A stretch of DNA of 64,000 bases, taken from contig NC_052392.1 in assembly GCF_009389715.1 (NCBI RefSeq), positions 39,227,668 through 39,291,667 of the forward strand. Direction: 5' to 3'. A program made the position numbers and the translations under genes. This document shows positions 1 through 11,335 of this stretch, piece after piece. The notes beneath the pieces were generated by a model. The model had not been told where the DNA came from. It did no database searches and saw only the letters and a list, made by a program, of their open reading frames with translations. Origin of the DNA: Phoenix dactylifera (taxonomy: Eukaryota; Streptophyta; Magnoliopsida; Arecales; Arecaceae). The first letter of the stretch is position 1; every line of letters starts with the position of its first letter.

Positions 1-1551
1 TTTCAAACTATTGCAAGTGCTAAACGTACTAACCTATTTTGCACATTTTAATCAACAATTTTCTTTTTTCCTTTTCGACTTTTAATATTAATGAAACATA
101 ACATAAATGCGAACTTTTTGGCAAAAGATACAGTTGATTAAGTAAAGGTTGTTCATTGGTACAAGTATGTTTGTTTTATAGCTTTATTGTGTGCAGAAGT
201 GTTTATTGTTGGAGGTTGAAGTGTTGGTCATTTTAGGACCCCTGTATGCTTGGTACCCACGCCAATCCTCCAGATAACATTTTTCAGACAAGGTTTTTCA
301 AAATAAGAAGCTTAATGGGCCTATTGTTGGGTACATAATGAAAGACCTTTCATCTTTATAGCATCATGAGGGACAACATGAAAGAAATTTTGCATTCCAA
401 GGGAATATGGTCTTAATCATGGCTGTCTAATTTGCTAGAACAAAAGCAAGTTGAGGATTGGTAGACATATAACCAATTTGCAATATGGTTTGATCCAGTA
501 TGAAAAGCAGAGTGAATTAGATAGTGTATGCAGAGGTTTATTCATTTAATTCCTAAACATTCTAATTTTGTTACCTACACCAAGCAAATGCATTCACTAG
601 AAAATGAACAAATTGCATGTTGCCGACCAAAACCAAGTAAAGCAAGCAACAAGGCGATGATGGTCTTGGACAGAACAACTAATTTTGCCCATCAAACATC
701 AACTCTAGAAAATGGATTAGGAAAAGAGTTTTACATTTGTCATGAATAACCAGCGCATGACAAATTTTCCACCAATTTGCTTATCGTCACGTATGGTATG
801 TAGTCTATGACATTTATTGTGATCCTCACGAAATTGATGAGAACTTACCAGAAACCAACTAATACATCAATATAGGTTTTTTTCTTTAAATTTCATATTT
901 TGTTTGTAAAATGCAATTTCAATGACATTTCATTCATAGTGTATCAAATAGCACTCTTTTCAAACTTAGAAGTCAGAAACCTCGCTGCGTTTTTATACCT
1001 GATTTCTTGTAACGTAAATAAAGAAAAAAGTATGCCAAAATCTATCAAAATAGTCACCATATCCTAATTTAGCATTTTAGTTTTTCCCACCGACTGAAAT
1101 ATGCTCTGATCTTGACTTTTCAAACCTTGATGCTGGCTGAAAAAATAAGCTTGCCGGTCAAACCACGTGAAGCAAGACTCTTCTCTCAATTTATAGTCAT
1201 CCTTGTAAGCAATCTTGTTAGATTCAACATTAAAATTCTCAGACATGACTTAATTCCTTAGAAATATTATAGCTTTTTATTTTTTCCAATATAGATATAG
1301 AGAATCATTGAACTGACATGTGACTGCTATAGGTTTTTGATGGTTTTCTGTGATATGGTAAGCTGTTACTGCACACTTCTGGTTACCTATGTGAACAAGC
1401 AACCTAACATCTTACACATCTAGAATATACGCTCTGAAATATAAAAATAATTGATCTGCCAACTATTAGTTATATCTCGCAGTCGAACTTTTATTTAGAA
1501 ATTGTCATTTTTAGCAGTTACTCTGATTTAACTTTTTCATCAAACTGGCAG
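1..1551. other. Probable intron or intergenic DNA upstream of terminal exon
   Basis: AT-rich sequence with only short open frames and no recognisable protein domain. Since a well-formed acceptor lies at its right end, most of it is probably the last intron of the gene ending at 1660, but I could not place an earlier exon confidently. Confidence 0.4.
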
Positions 1552-1660
1552 GCCAACTTCTATGCAAGGAAAACTGCTCCAGCATAACCTAGGTCCTGAA
1601 GTAGTTCATGCACTCAAGGATCTTAAGAAAAAGCTGTCTGAAGAAGAAGAATCTACATAA
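1552..1660 (+). CDS. Terminal exon of an unidentified gene
   Basis: A pyrimidine-containing acceptor ending in CAG at 1549-1551 is followed by 109 bases that read, in phase 1, as 35 codons and a TAA stop. The peptide includes LLQHNLGPEVVHALKDLKKK and a short acidic tail (EEEEST). Its charged helical look and the good acceptor make it a credible C-terminal exon rather than a chance frame. I do not recognise the family. The rest of the gene must lie upstream, mostly outside the window. Candidate poly(A) signals (AATAAA) occur near 2197 and 2229. What is seen is the open frame, acceptor and stop; that it is transcribed is inference. Confidence 0.5.
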
Positions 1661-4200
1661 TTGAACTGAATCTATGTAATTGAACTTTCCTGGTGTGCCC
1701 CATCGCATATATGAAGCTGGTTAATACTGCCAATAATCACAAGCAGATGCAAATTGGAAGCTCAAATGTCAACTGATGGATAAATGATGGGGGATGTGGG
1801 GGTTGGAGGATGTGAACATTGAGGGCCTATTTCGACAATCCTGTTCAGGCTTCTGTTATATTAACCAATATTAGGATATAGGGATGCTTATGTTCATCTG
1901 GTTACTATTCGATCATTCCCTCCAGGAGAAGAAATTGCTGACAGGTTTGATTGTTTTCAGTTTCGGCAGATTAAGAGCTAACAAGGTTTGGAATGTGCCC
2001 ATAGACTATAAATTCCTTTGGCTTTTCCATTATTTGTCATTTGTATTAGTGAACAAAGAAAGAAATCAGTTCTTTTTTTTTTCCCTTGGTGAATATTGTG
2101 TGATTGTTGATCTTTCCAGATGTTGGTTGCCTGCATTATGCCGATCTTATTATCTCTCTCCTTCTTAATGAGAAAGCGGTAATGATATTTCTCAAATAAA
2201 TGCAAATTTTTGACCCTGCAAAAGCTTGAATAAAGCTTAAGAGTTATATTCAGGCCAGCTGTATATGGTAAGAACGGCAATGCAACAAGTTGTAGGGATA
2301 TTAAACCAGCAAAATTTTAGAGCTTTGTTTTCTCTTGGAAGCCCACAGTTTGGATCTCACCAAGTCCAAAAGTTTTAAGGTGTAGCATGTCTTCAATCAG
2401 CATCAGCATCTTTGAAGCGATTTCATGCGTAAATATTTCATGCGGACTTAAAACGTTCTCTGTAACTAGTCTTAACTTGGTTGCTTGTGTGAAAATGATT
2501 GATGTATCAGATGAAAGCAGCCTTGGGGACTGGGGACCAGATTCGCGGTACATGGATTAATCTGATGACAGGCATTTATGTAACAATGAGACTACGGCAC
2601 GCAAGGCTTGGCTTCTTGTATGATAAAATCTAGGTTTGGGTCACCGCCAACCTTATTTTATTATTCCCCACAGTTATGGAGAACTTTGTGCGAAATATTT
2701 TTCCATCGCATCTTTTCTTTGAGTGAACTTATCAACTTATCTGTTAGAGAGGCCAACGGGGCGGCCGACTAGGTGGTTGTTTATGTGGCTCATCACTTAG
2801 AGTATACCTTATGGTTAGGAGAGGGGAAGCTGCCTTAAGCACTCTGTGAGCTTGTGTATTTTGATTTTATTAGGTGTATTCGTATACGCATTGTATGATG
2901 AACTTGCCAAAAAAAAAAAACTCTATCTGTGAGATTCTTTCCAAATATCCAAATGTCATCTACATACAAGCAAAATAGAGCTCAACTTTTCTCTTGTTTT
3001 GCTGTAAAACAAAGCCTAACTAGCACTCTCTAATTCCACTAAGCTTACATACGGAATTAGGAGTTTTAATAGACCCACTGTTTTACTAATTTGCAGGAGA
3101 TTCTATCTCGAAGAATCGAACCAAACATTAGGGTTGTCATTTGAAACAAATATCCTGAGCATGTCTTAAAAGTCAGCTTGACATGAACTCAAATCAGGTG
3201 TGGTCGGAATACGAATGAGCTGAGGTTGAACCCAGTTAATAGCCTTAAAAAAAACCAGATTCAACAAGGCTCAACAAGGCTTAAAATCAGAAATAAACCA
3301 GACTCAACAAGCCTTGAAATAGCCTTATTTTGTTATAACATATATACTACATGTAGCTTGAGTACATAATCAACAGCTCAATCCAGTGCATCAAGTGAAC
3401 TTTCAATTTTGGTTCGTTTAGGAATTGAGAATTAGTGGATTATCTAAATTGTTTGAATCAAAATAAGTTTGAGCTAAGCTCAAAGCAATCTCGAATTAAG
3501 TTTTCGATAAACTTGATCTGAGCCTGATTTGCGCTTGATATGAGTTTGAATTTGTTCCAAATTCAATCTAAAGTTATTAACTTAATCAAAATAGAGCCAT
3601 ATTGAGCTCAGTTCAAAATTAACCTTGATTTGATAACAAGTGAGCCAAATTTGATCTTAAAATTCAACATCAAGAATAATCTCCAACAGCCCGGTCAAGC
3701 CCAACTTGATTGCCATCTCATCAGATAATCATGCAATGAGCATCTTATCAAAGTTCTCACAACCAATCTTGCTCTGCCACTAAATTGCTCCAAGTTGATG
3801 TTCTGCGTCACATCTAGACTACGTCTGAAACCATGAGATCTTTCTTTCAAATGGAGAGAAAAAACACATGGCCAAGTTCTGATTGGTGCATAGCAATCAA
3901 AGAAATCTTTTTTGTTTTGGCTTTTTTTCTCTCATTGGGACCTCGTATCATGAAGAAAGCCTCAAACTTCCTTAGAAAATCCTCCTTAGATTTCAGGGGA
4001 AAACAAGGGGCGGAAATATATTAAAGAGACACCATGAGTGACGTTTTTTTCAGTGCCAGTGAGCGAGAAAGAGACTTTTACCATAAACGAAAGTACAAAA
4101 GAAGGTGAAGCCTACGATGCAAGAGAGAGCCCAAGAAATCACCACCACAACCATCCAACGCACCCATCTGGTGTTCACGGGATCCCTGCTCAGGTCCAAG
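1661..4200. other. 3' flank and gene-free DNA
   Basis: The first ~600 bases are probably 3' UTR of the gene ending at 1660. The remainder is AT-rich with repeated words such as ggctcaacaag and gagct/agctc at 3190-3700, suggesting an old diverged repeat. No coding exon could be supported. Confidence 0.45.
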
Positions 4201-4230
4201 GGTACTGGGACCGTCCCAGCCATTGCCCGG

Positions 4231-4257
4231 CACGTGCCTTCCCATGCCTCTCACGTG
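4231..4257. promoter_or_regulatory. Pair of G-boxes (CACGTG)
   Basis: Two perfect palindromic CACGTG hexamers at 4231-4236 and 4252-4257, 21 bases apart, in a GC-rich island (about 4130-4520) within AT-rich surroundings. G-boxes bind bZIP and bHLH factors and recur in ABA and light responsive promoters. Function here is inferred from sequence only. Confidence 0.5.
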
Positions 4258-4328
4258 TGACAGCCAGCATCAACCAAGGAGACAGTCGGGCAGGTGACTG
4301 GGCCAGGATCTGCCTCCCAGTCAAGAGG

Positions 4329-4360
4329 AGTCAACGGTCAACTGTCATGGTCAAAGTCAA
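4329..4360 (-). promoter_or_regulatory. Cluster of four W-boxes
   Basis: Four copies of the WRKY-binding W-box, TTGAC(C/T) on the minus strand, lie at 4329-4334, 4336-4341, 4349-4354 and 4355-4360. Four in 32 bases is well above chance. Together with the G-boxes 70 bases upstream this resembles a defence or ABA responsive promoter. No clear gene follows on either strand. Confidence 0.5.
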
Positions 4361-4696
4361 AATCCGACAGTCCTGGTCTGAATTGAATGGATCCAACGGT
4401 CCCTGCGGCCCCATCTCGATCGAATCTTCCATCTCCCACCATTAAAGCGGGCGGCGGGTGCACCCACCGGACCGCCCTCCGTTACTGCCATTGCTGTGCT
4501 GTCTCTGCATGCAGTCTCGGAGGGCAATAATGGCGCATGAAGAGTACAGTGGGAGATATGTATATCCCACCGCAGGAGTTGAATGCTTTCGATCACCACC
4601 TCTTTGTGTTGAATGTTCTTCTTGACTTCCACAGTGACTTGTTTATGAACGCTGTCCTTCTGGTATCATTTCTCGGGGCACCCATCTCACCGAAGC

Positions 4697-4703
4697 TATA
4701 AAG
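4697..4703 (+). promoter_or_regulatory. Possible TATA box of the orphan promoter
   Basis: TATAAAG, about 340 bases downstream of the W-box cluster, would place a start near 4730 on the + strand. There is no supported coding exon downstream, so this is weak. Confidence 0.25.
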
Positions 4704-7675
4704 AGGCAGCGCATTAATGTTCGTGCACATGTAGTCATGCAGTTACCCATGGACGTGATATGGAATGCGAGCGCACGTACAAAAGCTACTGAGTTCACTT
4801 GTTTAAAATATCTGCATTATCTTTTAGTATTTCTTTTGGTAAACCATGTATGGTTGCATTGAGAATTCTAATTAGAAGTTGAATGCAAGAAAAGGTGGGC
4901 TTGCATGAAGGTCAGGAAAGTTTATGGGCAATATCGATCACTTTGATCCCAATAATACAATATTAATAGTTAGGGCAAAGCAGTAGCAAATCATATTATA
5001 ATAAACCCTGTAATTCCTCGATCCCAACCATGCATGCATGCATTTCAGAACAATTTTTTTTAAAAAATGAAAATATGGGTGGATATATAGTTAAAGTAAT
5101 CCTTTTCCTTTGTAAAAATATTATTGTACCTTTTTTTTGTTCTTGAACTAGGTAAATATTATTGTGGTTGCTGACTTCTCATGTTAGTTTGGTGTTAAGT
5201 AGCAATAAGAGACGCGATCCGATTTGAGAGCGGTTTTCAGGTACATTAATTGCCATATTGTCTTCAGGGCAACCTTATTTGACTCGATTGGAATTTATCT
5301 CCCTAATACCTTTCTTTGTATATTTGTATATAAATTTATAAATATGAATATCAATGGCAAAAAGCATGATTAAGATTGGAGCGGCATACTAGGTAAACCA
5401 TCATATGACTCTTAGAGGTAAGAGATAACAATGGAAATTTAGATAGTTTTTTTTAGAAGATTCTTTAATTGTATGTATGCATACATGCACATGTACATCG
5501 AAATATGAAATTATGAATATGAATATATGTTAATAGCACCAATTCCACACTGCTTGTTTTCTTTGATGAGAAGCAATTCTACGTTGCGTGACGTCATATC
5601 AAGCTAACACACATTGACGTTCTAATAGCGTGTGGGCCATGCGTGCACAATGCGTAGTTGAGAAAAATTGGATGGAACGTGCCGTGTTGAGAACCTACTA
5701 GTGTTGCGATAGAAATCGAATTTATTGACGATGGCTATTCATCATACGATAAGCGCTCTATTTATTTTTCCTAACCATCGATGCCACATAAATTAAATTT
5801 CTTGTGTTTGTTAAAAAGGAAACGGGGGGTGGTTAGAATAACAGCATAGATAGCATGATTTTAGACTAATATGAGATTGAGGCGATAAATTTATTGCTAA
5901 ATTTCTACCTTTTTGCCTATATGTGTGCGTGCCTTGATGGGTAAAAGAAAATTGTGATTTTCCTTGTGTGTAAAATGTAGGTTAAAATCATGCAAGTAGT
6001 GAAATCAGTACTACTAATAATGGATATGCAAGCACTCTGTCTACCTAAGCATTTGGTAGAGTTCTCTTCTTATCACCTTTTACTTTGTGCTACCAACTTG
6101 AAACACAGTACTGTGTGAAGTGCGGTATGTACGTGTAGACGAAGGAGAGAGAGAGAGAGAGAGAGAGAGCGCACCAAGATGGAAGCATGCTAAGGTTTCT
6201 TGCGTGGAGTCACCCTTAATTTGTCCAGGGTTTCTTGTAATCAACTTGGTTTTGTAGAAAAGGTGTCCAGCATTCAGAATAATAATTAAAGTGAATTACT
6301 TCACTCCCGTCGCTGTATCGCTAGAAAATTAAAGTTTTTTTTCTTTTCTATTTTTTTTTTCCTTTTCTTCTTGACTCTTAGGAGGGAGGGAGAGCGACAG
6401 AACCCCACCTGCTTTTATTAAGGTGAAGGCGAACTTAAAAGGATAGCACCGTTAAAGATCATATAGGATTTGGCTTTGTAGTATACGAATGAGAACTGTC
6501 CACGACAAGAAGTAATACTTTTGAATCTATTGAAAAGTTCTTGAATTACATTTTTTTTTTTGCTTAGCCCAATGATTCTCTGAATTTTTATCTACCAACA
6601 AGTTAGTTGATGGTTGTTTAACAATTCATAGAAGCTATAATTTATTCACATCTAGTGCAAGAAAGACTTAAGAATCATACCTTATTGATATTTTGTCACT
6701 GCTGATGGTGGTGTTTTACATGAATAATTAATTGTTCAATATGATATATCAATTAGCTAGCTTACATCATTCATATATTTAATAATTTTTTCCTAAGTTT
6801 TAGCTTTTTGAGTTGGTGCTTTTGGAAGGTCACTGTATTTTTTTTCCAAATTGTGGATCTTTAGATTAGTCAAGTTGTTCTCAAATGCCAAACCTCCGAC
6901 TCTAAATCCATTGTGGGGAGTATCAAAAAAAAAAAAAAAAAATCTCGACCAATGTTCTGTTAAGTAGTGACATAGCATCTGTACTTTTGGAAGCTTGCGT
7001 TTTATATATGTAGTTAATATCCTACTTTATGAGTACCAAATGATTTTGAATTTGACAACTTACAAACTATGGCTTTGGAGTATGGGGAAGAGGAAGTGAA
7101 GCTAAGAACATATGCTTTACATTCCACTCACAAGAATCCTAATAAACGGGAACAGAGGGAGCAAAAAAACAAAAAAGAGAGAGTATAGATTCTATATTCC
7201 ATCCACTAGAATCCCAATAAAAGAGTCAAAGCAAAAAACATTATGAATATTTTTTTTACAGGAAATATGAACAAGATGAAAAACAATAAAAATATATATC
7301 TAATATACTATATTATTTTAGTGAAAGGCTAATATTCTTATAAACAGCACATTGACACCTTACAATGGTGGTATAATAACATTATGAATGTTTTATTTAT
7401 GAATAATAAAAATATATACTTTTATACATTGCCATTTATCACAATGATACAATTATGTATGATGCATGTTCTAACTACCGGTTTTCTTATACTTGTTACA
7501 CTATATTGAGACTCCGAGATCACTGCATTATGTTAAAATATACCTAGAAGATAGCACATGTATATATATAATGACATATAGACTCTGAACCATAGGTTCA
7601 CATATTGCTCGAGAGTTTATTTTGAATAATAAAATAGATAAGTAAGACAAAGAGGTGATGATTGATGCTGGAACA
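4704..7675. other. Gene-free AT-rich stretch
   Basis: No coding exon recognised. Contains a run of overlapping RY motifs (CATGCATG) at 5029-5044, a TGACGTCA palindrome near 5587 and a GA microsatellite at 6145-6169. Open frames here are short and AT-biased. Confidence 0.45.
6145..6169. repeat. (GA)n microsatellite
   Basis: About twelve GA copies. Confidence 0.9.
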
Positions 7676-8317
7676 TCTAGGGTTGATCTGGTGGATGCAT
7701 TGGTTTGAGTCCCCCGATGGGTACCACTCCACATCGGGCGCTAATTAGCTATTTAAAAAACATTATATTAGTAAACTTTAGAAAGTTTTGATTTTAGTAA
7801 AACTTTCTTTTTAAAACTTTTAATATTATTTGGAAGGTTAATAGTTAAAGCTATTCGAGTTATGATAAGATTAGAAGTTCCATATTGGAAAGAAGAAAAA
7901 AGAGTTCCCCTTGTACTATTTATAAATACCTCATTAGAGCTCCTATTGTAATCATCCTTAAGATTATTAGGGAGCAAAATTCTACTTTAGAAATTATTTT
8001 TTTTATGTTCTTCTCGCTATTCTCTTCCTCCTCCAATTTAGTGGATTTCTAAGATTTGCGAGTGAACATGTGAGCACTGTATCCTTAGGATGGCTGGACA
8101 AGAGGGCGATTTAGCTTCGAAAGAGAGACCTATTATGCCTCCTCCTCCAACAACCACCCACCATCGTTGGAGACTATTCGGTGCATGGATTCATTACTGC
8201 TACTGCTTAGGATTTGATATCCCGTGCCGGACAAGCCATAGTAAGGGTTTTTAACTTTGCCACAATCAGTTTTATCGACATCCTCTTCATCTTTTTTATT
8301 TCAAAGCCAAGTTCAAT
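7676..8317 (+). repeat. Dispersed repeat, copy A (LTR-retroelement-like)
   Basis: About 640 bases that align end to end with 11336-12437 once the 440-base insertion in that copy is removed. Shared landmarks are a GGATGCAT word and a gggtacc/gggtatc box near the left end, an internal TATAAATAC promoter-like box (near 7920), CTCCTATTGTAAT, and a right part that opens with an ATGGCTGG-type frame. The TATA box followed by a possible poly(A) zone is LTR-like, but no terminal TG..CA, primer site or retroelement protein was found. This copy provides the uninterrupted target site for the TRIM insertion in copy B. Confidence 0.65.
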
Positions 8318-8419
8318 TGTAATGAGTTCAAATCCACTAAATCGGGTGCCATCATATTTATTGAAATCAACTTGATTAGTGGGATGGTGCAAACCAACTT
8401 TTTATCTCAGCTAGCCTTA

Positions 8420-9480
8420 AAGGTGGGATTTTCTCATTTAGACATCCTTCATACCATTATCTAACATGCTTGCTTGTGATTCCCTTGCCTTGTACCTAGA
8501 AGAAATTCAAGGAATGTGTTGCCACTCAAAACTCGACTTGATGGCGGGCGAGCTGATGGGTGAGCCACTTTGCTTGGTTGAGTTGGAGGAGCATTGCATG
8601 GCGCTAGAGTTGATCTGCAAGCACAAAGCATGATCAGAGAATCGTCGAAACATATCTGGCTGGAGACTCTCCGATGCTTAAGTCAGATAGAGTTTCGAGA
8701 GAAAATAGGAGAGATAAAGAGAGAAGTATGAGAGTATAATATTCGGATTTCTCTTCATATCTAGGAGGTCCCTATGCTTGGTATTTATAGAGGAGAGGAT
8801 GCGAATTTGCATGGTTAGGATCATGTAGTTAGGATCTCGCGATTCATGAATGAGCGTTGAGCTTTTTTCATATCTACTGATCAGGATAGTTAAGATATTC
8901 CTTTTAGGTGCATCGTGATTGGGCACTTTTCTTATCTGCTAATCTAGTCGATTATAATATTCATTTTCGGGCATGTTGAGATCACATCAAGCTGTAACCG
9001 ATCACGTTGATCATTTGAAGATTTGATTGGCCGTTGATTTTGCTGGACATGTGTCGTTGTTTGGTTGGCGAGCTAAGCTGTCAAGCGAGATTTTACAGAT
9101 AGAAATTTGAGCTATATTAATTACTTGCCCCCTACTTTCAAGCCCGAGTTGTGCTCACTCGGCTTGGACGAAGGAAGTAGTCAAATCACTCATTGGGTGA
9201 GCCAACCGAGCTAAATTCAAGCTATCAGATCAGCCGTGAGTGCTTCTGAAAATTGCATTTAATGACTAGCATGATTTCTACGAAATTGGTTCCATTTTGG
9301 AATGTCGTGCGTACAAACAGAATTTTTGCCTCTTCTATCATTTCTTCTTGTGGTTCTAAAGAGGATCAATCTGTGAGAGCCCACAACTCCTGAATATCAA
9401 TCTTACATGTGGCGGTCGATGGACAGGTGATCGGACAAGGATGAGATCAGCATCGTTCGAGGCTTTATATAAGAGGCAGA
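8420..9480 (+). mobile_element. Probable LTR-retrotransposon remnant
   Basis: Contains CTCCGATGCTTAAGTCAG followed by a purine-rich leader and TATTTATAG (near 8783), an arrangement common in plant Ty3/gypsy LTRs, then a tract ending around CTTGCCCCCTACTTTCAAGC (9125-9145). A second TATA-like box (TATATAAG) lies near 9468. No gag-pol frame is present, so this looks like a solo or eroded LTR. Boundaries are approximate and the family is not established. Confidence 0.35.
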
Positions 9481-10058
9481 ACCCTGAGTCGGTTTCTGCC
9501 ACTTGGTGAGTATTTTTCCGTCTCTTGGAGTTCTCTTCCTGGTGGATGCTTCAATTCTTCTTCTTCTTCTTCCTTTTTTCAGTACCTCTTCATTTGTTTC
9601 TCTTTTTGACGAACCTCTGTAGGTTAGCTACTTCTCTTTTCTTCTTTCTCTATCTTCTTTGGCTGTCATGGCTGCTTTATATAAAAGTGGATATGTATCA
9701 GCCAGTTGACCTGGGCGGCTTTGTCGATGCATTTCAACGGCTCTGGCGGCGCCAAAATGGAGACCTTTGGTCCCGGCGCTGACAAGTGCATTTTGGACTT
9801 TGGTCTGACGCTGGGGAGTGCATTCTTCTTTAGGTTGCTTGGGGGTGAGGAGAGAGCCAATGTCTGTTATCCCGCCAGGTTAGTCTTTATGTGGAGGCTC
9901 TAAAAGCTAGGTTGAGACTTCTTCTTCCTTCCTTTGTGGTCCTTTTCCTCAATAGTTTACGGTTGGTACCTATCTATTTGAAAACAGAGAAGATCAAAAA
10001 GTTTTTATTATCTTTGGAGGAGAGACTTCAGAAGGTGGAGTATCTCTCATGAGGACAT

Positions 10059-10673
10059 ATGTCTGGCTTAACTTGCTACGTTTTTAATGAAGTTGATGCC
10101 TTTCCATGTCTGCTTAATTCTGCAAATGGACATTCATCTATCCAGCACCGGGATGAAGATAATGATGCCAATTCAAGAATAGTTTGGTCATTATCTTATT
10201 CTCTAGTCCTGCATCATATAATATTGGAGAGTCCAGAAGCCATAGGCAATGCTGATGGAAGGTGCATCCATGCAGTCCTCCGAGAGCTGCCTTGATGGCC
10301 CTAAAAATTTCTGCTAATAGCCTGCCCTTGGGATCCAAGAGTTAAAGGAACTTTCCTCCACCAAATTGCCTTCAGCATTGGATTGTTCAAAGTTAGAGAC
10401 TTCATCCTAAACATCCAGAAGCTCCAGGACTTAGTGCCAAAGGCTCTGTGCGACGTCAAAATTTATGATGGCATCCTCATGCATTACGTGCAAGCTTCCA
10501 TGCTTACATCGGGCAAAGAAGAAGATGCACAGGATTTTGACATCACTCGCTTCAAAGTCATGCATGATCCTATGTTGCTAGGGTTTTATGAAGATGTGCT
10601 TGAAGAGATTGAACAGATTACAGAGGGCTCCCACACTACAGGAAGAATCGGAATGTCGCATTCCACGATGTGA
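10059..10673 (+). other. Unrecognised open frames next to ABCB scrap
   Basis: Two consecutive + strand frames, 78 and 96 codons (10059-10295 and 10383-10673), have balanced, non-low-complexity composition unlike the surrounding DNA. The second includes LQDLVPKALCDVKIYDGIL and an acidic stretch ending FYEDVLEEIEQI. Between them a frame continues through LIACPWDPRVKGTFLHQIAF with breaks. This looks like a broken piece of a real protein gene, perhaps moved with repeats, but I cannot name the family. It does not resemble the ABC transporter sequence that follows. Confidence 0.35.
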
Positions 10674-10709
10674 TAAATAAGTATGCCAAGAGGGATGATT
10701 TTTTTGAGG

Positions 10710-10990
10710 GTGAAGAATCTCTATGGCCCACAGGCTGGTGAGGTGCCGATAGATGGTGTCAGCGTGAAGAGTCTAAGATTCGGGTGGATAAGGCAGGACC
10801 GTGCACGCAGCCAATCACAACTGCTGATTTCTATGGTGGTGCACCGAGATGCATGATTGATGAATGATTGATATGATGCCAGAAAGCCTTGATACAGTGG
10901 TTGGTGAGCATTTCAGAATCCCAGGATCTTACTTTTAGATGAATACGCGACCGCGTTAGATGCTACTGGTTGTCCAATTCATCTACATTG
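10710..10990 (+). pseudogene. ABCB-type (P-glycoprotein/MDR) transporter NBD fragment
   Basis: Three blocks of an ABCB nucleotide-binding domain appear in the right order. At 10710-10797 the frame reads NLYGPQAGEVPIDGVSVKSL and then a WIRQ-like end, matching the post-Walker-A stretch FYDPQAGEVLIDG...WIR of plant ABCBs. Near 10885-10910 comes LDTVVGEH, as before the family's signature loop. At 10926-10972 comes ILLLDEYATALDAT, a Walker B/D-loop with an inserted Tyr. The LSGGQ signature that should lie between the last two blocks is deleted, stops interrupt the frames and no Walker A was found. It is a dead fragment without introns large enough to fit a normal gene. Confidence 0.7.
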
Positions 10991-11335
10991 TTGTTGTTCC
11001 TGCAATGAACACTGAAAGCAAGTGTGCACAAATAGCAAAGTATTAGCGTCATGCCAACAAGCATAGAAACATGTTGTCTTCAAAGAAGGTGAGCTTGTTT
11101 GAGTGCACTTAAAGAAAAATCATTTTTTTTTTTCCAAGAATGTCAAGTTATCTCTTCGAGAAAATAAGCCTTTCAAAGTTCTAAAATGCATCAACGGCAG
11201 TGCTTACAAAATTGGACTTTCTGAATATTATGGTGTGTTTGCAACTTTCAACATAGCTTTTCTCTCAAACTTACCCTAAAGATCAGGAAAATCTAGACTT
11301 GATGATGAGTCTTTTCCAATTAGAGAAGCGTAGTG

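Noticed and set aside
4038..4445. 135-codon frame
   Set aside because: Composition follows the GC-rich promoter-like island; no domain, and it overlaps the W-box and G-box clusters.
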